9,652 bases of DNA. It comes from Candidatus Puniceispirillum sp. (GTDB lineage Bacteria; Pseudomonadota; Alphaproteobacteria; Puniceispirillales; Puniceispirillaceae). Below the pieces are notes generated by a model. It did not search any database. It had not been told where the DNA came from and saw only the letters and a list, made by a program, of their open reading frames with translations. The position numbers were made by a program, and so were the translations under genes. Location: assembly GCA_016780525.1 (NCBI GenBank), contig JADHLR010000056.1, forward strand, positions 1 through 9,652. Direction: 5' to 3'. Shown here piece by piece: positions 1-5,235 of this stretch; position 1 is the stretch's first letter, and the number at the start of each line of letters is the position of its first letter.

Positions 1-137
1 GTCATTTTCTGCGCAGCTATCAGGCAGATAGTGAGATGAATTACGATTCACAGGTGGAGACGATTCTGGATCGGTTAGCCGCGCATATCGCCGCCAGTCT
101 GGATATGCAACAATTACGGCAGATCGCCGGGCTGTAG
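1..137 (+). CDS. cobQ: Cobyric acid synthase, C-terminal end (partial)
   Basis: The reading frame is open from position 3 and ends with TAG at 135-137, giving the last 44 residues of a protein that starts outside the window. The visible tail (HFLRSYQADSEMNYDSQVET, then a helix-like stretch with RLAAHIAASLDM) resembles the extreme C-terminus of CobQ/CbiP. There, a short Tyr-containing segment is followed by a 'Leu-Asp-Xaa-Leu-Ala-Xaa-His-(I/L)' helix and an 'Asp-(M/L)-Xaa-Xaa-Leu' ending. CobQ uses ATP and glutamine to amidate side chains b, d, e and g of adenosylcobyrinic a,c-diamide. Neither the catalytic glutaminase Cys nor the ATP site is visible here, so the call rests on the tail pattern and on the neighbouring cobalamin genes. 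It converges on cobD with only 4 bp between the stop codons. A different B12-pathway protein is possible but less likely. Confidence 0.72.
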   Translation, partial: HFLRSYQADSEMNYDSQVETILDRLAAHIAASLDMQQLRQIAGL

Positions 138-141
138 CCGA

Positions 142-1143
142 TCAGCTGACTAATTGCTTAAAATGCGCGGCAATGGCCTGCATGGCCGGCCAGCCGGCGA
201 TCAGCAATAGCGCCGCCAGAATGATTTGCGCCTTTTGCGCGACCCGCAAACCCGCCGCGATATCAGCGATCCGGGCATCGCGGCCGGCAGCGTTAAACCG
301 ATCAGCAATCACCATGCGGTTGCCATATGTGCGCGGCCCGGCAAGCCAAATTCCCAAGCCACCAGCCATGGCCGCTTCTGGCCAGCCGGCATTTGGTGAG
401 GCATGTTTTGGCGCATCGGCAAGCATGGTTTTAATGGCAGCTGCGACACCGCCGCCAGCGCCAATACTGGCCAAGGCAATCAGCCCGCCGGTGAGCCGCG
501 CCGGCAGGAAATTAAGAACATCATCACATTTAGCCGCAGCCCAGCCAAAGGCATAAAACCGCGCGTTTTTATAGCCGATCATGCTGTCGGCGGTATTGAT
601 CATTTTATACAGAAACAGCCCGGGAAGCCCGAAAATGAGAAACCATAGGGCGGGGGCGACAACCCCATCAGACAGGTTTTCGGCATCTGTTTCGATGGCC
701 GCCCGGCAAATTTCTGCCGCGCTCATCCGGGTGGTGCGGCGCCCCACAATCATGCCAATGGCGCGCCGCGCCGCATCAAGGTTGCGCGCCAATGCGACTG
801 CCACAGCCTTGACATGCTGATGCAGCGAATGACCGGCGAGCAAGATCGCCAGATAGATCACTTCAACAACCGGGCCAAGCAGCCCCAGCATATAGCCAGC
901 GAGCAGCGCTATCCCGCCAGACAGAGCCATTGCGATGATACCGTTCAGCCGACGCTGGCGGCCGGAAAACCGTCGTTGATTGCCGCGCTGGCTGGTCTTG
1001 TCGATCAACCTGCCAAATAGCACCACCGGATGCGGCATGTGACGCCACAACCAGTCAGGCTCTCCCCATATGGCATCAATGATCATCGCTGCCAGCAGGA
1101 TCATACAGCGTTGTTGAAATTCAGTTTCGGTAAATAGGGTCAT
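142..1143 (-). CDS. cobD: Adenosylcobinamide-phosphate synthase (CobD/CbiB), membrane protein
   Basis: This 333-residue protein belongs to the CbiB/CobD family. The family attaches (R)-1-amino-2-propanol, or its phosphate, to the propionate f side chain of adenosylcobyric acid at the cytoplasmic membrane. Family signatures seen are the N-terminal hydrophobic 'IIDAIWGEPDWLWRHMPHPV' block (about 21-40), 'ETDAENLSDGVVAPALW' (151-167), 'NTADSMIGYKN' (183-193), 'DDVLNFLPARLTG' (207-219) and 'HASPNAGWPEAAMAG' (247-261). Hydrophobic stretches near 13-25, 67-105, 160-181, 217-235 and 305-327 fit several membrane segments. The length is slightly above the usual 300-325. The chosen ATG (1143-1141) has no clear Shine-Dalgarno; Met14 is an alternative start just before the first hydrophobic block. 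It is transcribed away from the cbiX operon and converges on the cobQ end. The gene name cobD follows the alphaproteobacterial convention; it is not the Salmonella CobD decarboxylase. Confidence 0.96.
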   Translation of the reverse strand: MTLFTETEFQQRCMILLAAMIIDAIWGEPDWLWRHMPHPVVLFGRLIDKTSQRGNQRRFSGRQRRLNGIIAMALSGGIALLAGYMLGLLGPVVEVIYLAILLAGHSLHQHVKAVAVALARNLDAARRAIGMIVGRRTTRMSAAEICRAAIETDAENLSDGVVAPALWFLIFGLPGLFLYKMINTADSMIGYKNARFYAFGWAAAKCDDVLNFLPARLTGGLIALASIGAGGGVAAAIKTMLADAPKHASPNAGWPEAAMAGGLGIWLAGPRTYGNRMVIADRFNAAGRDARIADIAAGLRVAQKAQIILAALLLIAGWPAMQAIAAHFKQLVS

Positions 1144-1227
1144 TTAGCGCAGCTTTGGTCGCATCAGTGATTGTTTTTAACGGGTCGCCATCGTATGTTT
1201 AGCCTAGGTTGGTGGACTTGTGAACAA

Positions 1228-1339
1228 GATGAAAGCGATCCCGGTGCGGTGGACCTAAATCAGGCATCCAAATCCGGGCCCCGGGCCAGTTAGACCAAAT
1301 GAACGCCGTATGCGTTCATGGTTTTGTGATCGCTTCATT
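1228..1339 (+). ncRNA. Possible structured leader RNA of the cbiX operon
   Basis: Bases 1233-1240 (AAGCGATC) pair perfectly with 1328-1335 (GATCGCTT). After one bulged A at 1232, 1228-1231 pairs with 1336-1339, with one G-U pair at the end. This gives a 12 bp stem closing an 87-base interior. Inside lie a perfect hairpin (1299-1306 with 1312-1319, loop CGTAT) and a short GC stem (1277-1280 with 1284-1287). The layout, a closing stem around sub-hairpins upstream of a biosynthetic operon, is what a cis-regulatory RNA would look like. It matches no riboswitch class that I recognise. Short inverted repeats of this kind can arise by chance in 300 bases, so this is a structural inference only, and the transcription start is unknown. 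Confidence 0.25.
1294..1325 (+). terminator. Terminator- or attenuator-like hairpin in the cbiX leader
   Basis: ATGAACGC (1299-1306) pairs perfectly with GCGTTCAT (1312-1319) around a CGTAT loop. ACC (1294-1296) can add three pairs with GGT (1320-1322) across a two-base bulge. TTTT at 1322-1325 follows directly and partly overlaps the extended stem. The U-run is short and the stem only moderately GC-rich, so it would be a weak intrinsic terminator at best. Its place about 125 bp before cbiX would suit attenuation. It could also be a plain hairpin. Confidence 0.25.
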
Positions 1340-1440
1340 GCGGCATAGCCTCCAGCAAAATTTTTAAGATCTATGGATCGTCCGTTAAGCGGCCGGTTCG
1401 ATGTTGACAGCGTTGCGCCCTGGCGGGTTGCCTGCTGGTC

Positions 1441-1446
1441 AGGGAG
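1441..1446 (+). promoter_or_regulatory. Ribosome binding site of cbiX
   Basis: AGGGAG lies 3 bases before the ATG at 1450 and 6 bases before a second in-frame ATG at 1453. The spacing favours the second ATG, which would shorten CbiX by one residue. The motif can pair with upstream CCCTG (1418-1422, with CAGGG 1440-1444) or with CCTG (1431-1434, with CAGG 1440-1443), so it may be partly hidden in the RNA. Confidence 0.5.
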
Positions 1447-1449
1447 CGT

Positions 1450-2664
1450 ATGATGCCAAATGAACAAAAATCGGCCAGCCAGCCAAAAGCAAGCCAGCCA
1501 AAAGCAAGCCAGCCAAAAGCAAGCCAGCCAAAATCAGGCCAGCCCGAATCAATTGAGCCAAAATATGGGGTGATGATTTGCGGGCATGGCTCGCGGTCAA
1601 AATCAGCGGTGCGCGAATTTGCCGTGCTGGCAGACAAGCTGGCGCCATATTTTCCGGACTGGCCGGTGGATTATGGCTATCTTGAATTTGCCACGCCAGT
1701 GATCAAAACCGGGCTGGATAATCTGCGTGCCAAAGGGGTAACGCATGTGCTGGCTGTGCCGGGTATGCTATTTGCCGCTGGTCATGCAAAAAATGATATT
1801 CCGTCAGTCCTCAACAGCTATGCCACGCAGCATGATATCTCCATTCAATATGGGCGCGAGCTGGCGATCGACCTGCAAATGCTGCAAGCCGCCGGAGATC
1901 GGATTAGCAGCGCCATTGCCGAGGCGGATAAGAAAAATGGTGCGGTGCCGCTGCATGAAACCTGTCTGGTGGTTGTGGGGCGTGGTGCGTCGGACCCGGA
2001 CGCCAATTCCAATGTGTCAAAAATTGCCCGCATGTTGTGGGAAGGCATGGGGTTTGGCTGGGCCGAAGTTGGCTATTCGGGCGTTACATTCCCGCTTGTT
2101 GAACCCTGTCTTGAACATGTGGCAAAGCTGGGATACCGCCGTGTTGTGCTGTTCCCGTATTTTCTGTTTTCCGGCATATTGATCGACCGTATTTACGGCT
2201 TTACCGACGAGGTGGCGGCGGCGCATCCCGAAATTGAATTTGTCAAAGCCGGCTATCTGAATGATCACCCAAAAGTGATTGCCACATTTGCTGACCGGGT
2301 GCGTGAAATTCTGCATGGAAACAACAATATGAACTGTGCCTTGTGCAAATACCGGGCACAGGTTCTGGGGTTCGAGACCGAGGTTGGGCTGGCACAGGAA
2401 TCGCATCATCACCATGTCGAAGGACAAGGTGTGTCAGCCCCGGGAAGTAATGTCGAGGATTGTCAGCTCTGCGACAGTTTTTGTACGGGGGCTTGCCGGC
2501 TTGATATGGATCATCACCACGGGCACGATCACGGGCACGATCACCATGAACACGGGCATGATCACGGGCATGATCACCATCATCACCCATATCCGCATGC
2601 GGATCATCCGCTGGGGCCTGAATCGGTGCGCCATCGCACGCCAAAACCGCCATCGAAAGGCTGA
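1450..2664 (+). CDS. cbiX: Sirohydrochlorin cobaltochelatase, long CbiX with metal-binding tail
   Basis: This 404-residue class II chelatase is expected to insert cobalt into sirohydrochlorin in the cytoplasm. Two CbiX/SirB-type domains are seen, about residues 38-155 and 170-288. The first carries 'VMICGHGSRS' with His46 and 'PGMLFAAGHAKNDIP' with His112, which match the two metal-handling histidines of the family. The second carries 'VVVGRGASDPDANSN' (174-188) and 'LFPYFLFSGILIDRI' (234-248). After it come MNCALC (294-299, the MXCXXC motif known from long CbiX proteins), a four-Cys block (Cys338, 341, 345, 349), a His run (319-322) and a His-rich tail (355-386, 18 His). The Cys residues suggest an Fe-S cluster, and the His tail suggests Co or Ni binding or storage. 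Residues 9-30 are a Ser-Gln-Pro-Lys repeat that is not part of the chelatase fold. It is the first gene of the operon; cobH starts 6 bp after it. Confidence 0.95.
   Translation: MMPNEQKSASQPKASQPKASQPKASQPKSGQPESIEPKYGVMICGHGSRSKSAVREFAVLADKLAPYFPDWPVDYGYLEFATPVIKTGLDNLRAKGVTHVLAVPGMLFAAGHAKNDIPSVLNSYATQHDISIQYGRELAIDLQMLQAAGDRISSAIAEADKKNGAVPLHETCLVVVGRGASDPDANSNVSKIARMLWEGMGFGWAEVGYSGVTFPLVEPCLEHVAKLGYRRVVLFPYFLFSGILIDRIYGFTDEVAAAHPEIEFVKAGYLNDHPKVIATFADRVREILHGNNNMNCALCKYRAQVLGFETEVGLAQESHHHHVEGQGVSAPGSNVEDCQLCDSFCTGACRLDMDHHHGHDHGHDHHEHGHDHGHDHHHHPYPHADHPLGPESVRHRTPKPPSKG
1478..1552 (+). repeat. 15-bp tandem repeat in the 5' end of cbiX
   Basis: The unit GCCAGCCAAAAGCAA occurs three times without change (1478-1492, 1493-1507, 1508-1522). 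A one-end-altered copy (1523-1537) and a more degenerate copy (1538-1552) follow. Each unit encodes five residues of an Ala/Ser-Ser-Gln-Pro-Lys type repeat, so changes in copy number keep the frame. It lies just after the start codon and before the first chelatase domain, and probably encodes a flexible, positively charged linker. Confidence 0.9.
2512..2607 (+). repeat. His-Asp-His-Gly coding repeat in cbiX
   Basis: Four copies of the 12-base unit CACGGGCA(C/T)GAT lie at 2518-2529, 2530-2541, 2551-2562 and 2563-2574, separated or flanked by CAC/CAT codons. They encode a tail of alternating His with Gly and Asp (residues 355-386), of the kind found in metal-binding accessory proteins. The first two copies use CAC and the last two CAT at the variable codon, which suggests duplication in blocks. 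Confidence 0.88.
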
Positions 2665-2670
2665 TGCGGC

Positions 2671-3306
2671 ATGTCTGGCTATAGCTATATCAAAGACCCT
2701 GCGGCAATTTACGCCGAATCCTTTGCCCGGGTGCGGGCAGCGGGCCAGTTTGGCGGCATGACGCCGGCAATGGCGGATGTCGCGGTACGGTTGGTGCATG
2801 CGTGCGGCATGCCTGATTTGGTGGCTGATCTGGCATATAGCGGGCGGGCGGTTGATCGAGCGGTGGCGGCGCTGATGTCTGGCTGTCCGGTTTTTTGCGA
2901 CTGTGAAATGGTGGCTTCCGGCATTACCCGGCGGTTTTTGCCGCAAAATAATGAAGTCATTGTGACGCTGAATGATCCGCAAACCAAAATAATCGCACAG
3001 CAACAGCACACAACGCGTTCAGCCGCGGCGATTGATTTATGGGGAGATCTTGCCGGGGCGGTGGTGGCGATTGGCAATGCGCCAACGGCGCTCTTTCGAT
3101 TGCTTGAACGGATTCATGACGGGGCGGCCGCCCCCGCAGTCATTTTGGGATTTCCGGTTGGTTTTGTCGGTGCGGCCGAATCGAAACAGGCGCTGGCAAC
3201 AGATGATTACGGGCTGGATTTTATCGTCGTGCATGGCACCCGTGGTGGATCGGCACTTGCCGCCGCCGCGGTAAATGCGCTGGCGCTGGGCGCAAAAACA
3301 TCGTGA
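2671..3306 (+). CDS. cobH: Precorrin-8X methylmutase (CobH/CbiC)
   Basis: This 211-residue protein belongs to the CobH/CbiC family. The family moves the methyl group from C11 to C12 of precorrin-8X, giving hydrogenobyrinic acid, or cobyrinic acid if cobalt is already in the ring. His43 in 'RLVHACGMPDL' matches the catalytic histidine of CobH. Other family features are 'CPVFCDCEMVASGI' (72-85), a central 'VVAIGNAPTALF' (about 131-142) and the C-terminal 'ILGFPVGFVGAAESK' and 'VHGTRGGSALAAAAVNALA' blocks. The length is typical of the family. The start is ATG 2671, 6 bp after the cbiX stop; AAAGG at 2656-2660 is a somewhat distant ribosome binding site inside the end of cbiX. The stop overlaps the start of cobL. 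Confidence 0.97.
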   Translation: MSGYSYIKDPAAIYAESFARVRAAGQFGGMTPAMADVAVRLVHACGMPDLVADLAYSGRAVDRAVAALMSGCPVFCDCEMVASGITRRFLPQNNEVIVTLNDPQTKIIAQQQHTTRSAAAIDLWGDLAGAVVAIGNAPTALFRLLERIHDGAAAPAVILGFPVGFVGAAESKQALATDDYGLDFIVVHGTRGGSALAAAAVNALALGAKTS

Positions 3307-4511
3307 TGGCCGCGCAACTGACCATTATTGGCATGGGCGAAACCGGGCCGGAAAGCCTGTCGACACCAGCCCTGTTGGCATTGGCCGATGCCCAATTGAT
3401 CATTGCCGCGCCGCGTTTTCATGAGGCTTTGTCAGAACAGCGCGATGTGACAGCCAAAGTGCTGGCATGGCCGCAGCCCTATAGCGATATTTTTCGGCTG
3501 ATTGATGCGGCGACGGAAACACATATTGTGCTGTGCACAACCGGTGATCCGTTATGGTTTGGCGCTGGCAGTGGCATGCTGGCGCGGTTTGGTCAGGAAA
3601 AATGCCATATCATTCCGCATCTTTCCGGTTTTCAGCTGGCGGCACACCATATGGGCTGGGCGATCAATGACTGTGAAACCGTTACCATTCATGGGCGGCC
3701 AATCGCGTCTATTTTGCCCTATTTATACCGGCGGGCACGGGTTTTGGTTCTGGCAGAAAACCGGCATAGCCCGCATAAACTGGCCGAATTGCTGGATCAG
3801 CACGGCTTTGGTACAGCGCAGATGACGGTTTTGGCGCATCTTGGTGGTCGCGCCGAGGCGGTGTTTTGCGGGCAGGCCAGTGGCTGGAGTCATGATGTGC
3901 CGGATTTTCATATGATCGCGGTTCAATGCCCGGATCTGGCGCCAAAAACCGCCGGATTTGGTTTTGATGATGCGGTGTTTGAACATAGTGGCAAGCTCAC
4001 CAAACGCGAAGCACGCGCCAGTGCGCTGGCGAAACTGGCACCGTTTCCGGGTGCGGTATTTTGGGATGTGGGTGCCGGCTCGGGTGCGGTTGCGATTGAA
4101 TTTATGAATGTGGCGCGGCGCTGTCGGGCCTTTGCCATTGACAAGGATCCGCAACAGCTGGCAATGGCACGGCGCAACGCTACCAGATGCGGGGTGCCGG
4201 CGCTCAGCCATATTGAGGCTGATTTGCCAGCCGGGCTGGATGATTTGCCAGCACCAGATGCGATCTTTATCGGCGGCGGCCTGTCACCATCGGTGCTGCG
4301 GCAGTGTTACGACAGATTGCAGCAAGGTGGCAATCTGGTGGCGCATGCTGTCACCCTTGAAACTGAGGCATTATTGCTACAGGGCTGGCAGGATTACGGT
4401 GGCACGCTAACCCGCATTACGGTGAATTTTGCCGATCCAGTCGGTGGATATCATGGCTGGCGTCCGCTGATGCCGGTGACCCAGTGGCATGTTACCAAAC
4501 CGCAAATCTGA
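3306..4511 (+). CDS. cobL: Precorrin-6Y C5,15-methyltransferase (decarboxylating), CbiE-CbiT fusion
   Basis: CobL methylates C5 and C15 of precorrin-6B and decarboxylates the C12 acetate, giving precorrin-8X. Counting from a GTG at 3303, the N-terminal half (about 1-210) is a CbiE-type tetrapyrrole methylase with 'LTIIGMGETGPESLS' and 'CTTGDPLWFGAGSGM'. The second half (about 225-400) is a CbiT-type methyltransferase. It opens with 'FEHSGKLTKREARA', has the SAM-binding loop 'WDVGAGSGAVAIE' (254-266) and the acidic 'AIDKDP', and continues to 'IFIGGGLSP'. The 401-402 residues match full-length CobL fusions. The start is unresolved: GTG at 3303 overlaps the cobH stop by 4 bp, and ATG at 3306 overlaps it by 1 bp. 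I give the ATG form. No Shine-Dalgarno is visible, so translation probably depends on coupling to cobH. Confidence 0.96.
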   Translation: MAAQLTIIGMGETGPESLSTPALLALADAQLIIAAPRFHEALSEQRDVTAKVLAWPQPYSDIFRLIDAATETHIVLCTTGDPLWFGAGSGMLARFGQEKCHIIPHLSGFQLAAHHMGWAINDCETVTIHGRPIASILPYLYRRARVLVLAENRHSPHKLAELLDQHGFGTAQMTVLAHLGGRAEAVFCGQASGWSHDVPDFHMIAVQCPDLAPKTAGFGFDDAVFEHSGKLTKREARASALAKLAPFPGAVFWDVGAGSGAVAIEFMNVARRCRAFAIDKDPQQLAMARRNATRCGVPALSHIEADLPAGLDDLPAPDAIFIGGGLSPSVLRQCYDRLQQGGNLVAHAVTLETEALLLQGWQDYGGTLTRITVNFADPVGGYHGWRPLMPVTQWHVTKPQI

Positions 4512-4512
4512 T

Positions 4513-4517
4513 AAGGG
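4513..4517 (+). promoter_or_regulatory. Ribosome binding site of cobI
   Basis: AAGGG lies 7 bases before the cobI ATG (4525), in the 13 bp gap after the cobL stop. It supports this start over any downstream Met. Confidence 0.6.
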
Positions 4518-4524
4518 CTGATCG

Positions 4525-5235
4525 ATGCAAAAGGGCGTTTTATATGGTGTTGGAACCGGCCCCGGTGATCCGGGGCTGGTCACAAGACGGGCTTGGCAAC
4601 TGATTTGTGATGCCAAAATCATCGCCTATCTGGCGCCCGACACGGGTGACAGTTTCGCCCGCAGCATTGTGGCTGATGCGATTGCCGCAAATGCCGAGGA
4701 AATTAGTTTGCGGGTGCCAATGCGGCCGGGACGCGCGCCAGCACAAAGCATCTATGATGATGGCGCAGATCAGATTGCCGCGCGGCTTGAGGCTGGTCAG
4801 GATGTGGTGATGCTGTGCGAGGGTGACCCGTTATTTTATGGGTCATTTATGTATATTCTGGCACGCCTCAAAACAGTGTTTTCGGTCAGGGTAGTGCCGG
4901 GCGTAACCTCTATGACGGCCTGTGCCGCGGCGCATTTGCATCCGTTGGTGGCGCGCAATGATATGATGACCATTTTGCCGGCACCGCTTGATGATGATGC
5001 GCTGCGACAGGCGATCATTGCGGCTGATGCCGTCGCCATCATGAAGCTGGGTCGGCATATGCCGCGTTTGCGCGCCTTGCTCACCGATCTGGGTCTGGCT
5101 GAATCCACGCTTTATGTCAGCCATGCGTCGCTCGAGCGGCAATTTAGCTGCGCACTGCATGAGGCACCCGACGACGCCCCGTATTTTTCGATGCTCTTGC
5201 TGTATAAGGGACAAGATCCATGGATCAGAACATAG
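4525..5235 (+). CDS. cobI: Precorrin-2 C20-methyltransferase (CobI/CbiL)
   Basis: This 236-residue SAM-dependent tetrapyrrole methylase adds a methyl group to C20 of precorrin-2 (or cobalt-precorrin-2), giving the precorrin-3A stage. Family features are the N-terminal 'LYGVGTGPGDPGLVT' (6-20), which forms part of the substrate and SAM site; 'VVMLCEGDPLFYGSFMYI' (94-111), the second SAM-site segment; 'VVPGVTSMTACAA' (123-135); and 'AIMKLGRHMPRLRALL' (171-186). The length is normal for CobI/CbiL. If CbiX acts as expected, the true substrate would be cobalt-precorrin-2; sequence alone cannot decide this. The last 16 bases overlap the start of the next gene in another frame, which suggests translational coupling. 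Confidence 0.96.
   Translation: MQKGVLYGVGTGPGDPGLVTRRAWQLICDAKIIAYLAPDTGDSFARSIVADAIAANAEEISLRVPMRPGRAPAQSIYDDGADQIAARLEAGQDVVMLCEGDPLFYGSFMYILARLKTVFSVRVVPGVTSMTACAAAHLHPLVARNDMMTILPAPLDDDALRQAIIAADAVAIMKLGRHMPRLRALLTDLGLAESTLYVSHASLERQFSCALHEAPDDAPYFSMLLLYKGQDPWIRT
5206..5210 (+). promoter_or_regulatory. Ribosome binding site of the cbiG-cobJ fusion gene
   Basis: AAGGG inside the end of cobI lies 9 bases before the ATG at 5220. It supports a start within cobI rather than at a later Met. Confidence 0.5.

Larger units (their letters stand above)
1144..1449. other. Intergenic region between divergent cobD and cbiX
   Basis: This 306 bp stretch has no convincing gene and must hold the start signals for both cobD (left) and the cbiX-cobM operon (right). 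I looked on both strands for the cobalamin riboswitch core (the 'GCCACTG' segment, the CCCCGCAACTG-type segment and the terminal B12 box) and did not find it. What can be seen is a long-range inverted repeat (1228-1240 with 1328-1339), a perfect 8 bp hairpin (1299-1319), a GC-rich patch (1274-1287), and a small hairpin that could cover the cbiX ribosome binding site (1418-1444). A perfect TTGACA lies at 1404-1409, but nothing TATAAT-like follows at the right distance, so I do not call a promoter. Minus-strand open frames that run from here into the cbiX start look like shadows. Confidence 0.6.

Noticed and set aside
142..149. TCAGCTGA palindrome at the cobQ-cobD junction as an operator or terminator
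   Set aside because: It is only 8 bp, has no loop or T-run, and overlaps the cobD stop codon.
1229..1258. Nine-codon leader peptide (ATG to TAA, reading MKAIPVRWT)
   Set aside because: There is no ribosome binding site and no run of regulatory codons; a frame this short is expected by chance.
1404..1432. Sigma-70 promoter with a perfect TTGACA at 1404-1409
   Set aside because: No TATAAT-like hexamer follows 16-18 bases later, and the implied transcript start would fall on the ribosome binding site of cbiX.
1144..1449. A cobalamin, SAM or NiCo riboswitch
   Set aside because: The conserved core strings of these classes, as far as I can recognise them, do not appear on either strand.
1255..1637. 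Minus-strand open frames over the cbiX start, with Leu/Gly/Trp-rich repeats
   Set aside because: Their repeats are the complement of the cbiX 15-bp repeat, and the plus-strand frame has a clear family match.
2512..2607. CRISPR-like or regulatory DNA repeat
   Set aside because: The units are in frame, have no spacers of even length, and encode a typical His-Gly-Asp metal-binding tail.
2243..3009. Long minus-strand open frames across the cbiX tail and cobH
   Set aside because: They are shadows of the His-rich coding repeat and of cobH; their translations are low-complexity and match no family I recognise.
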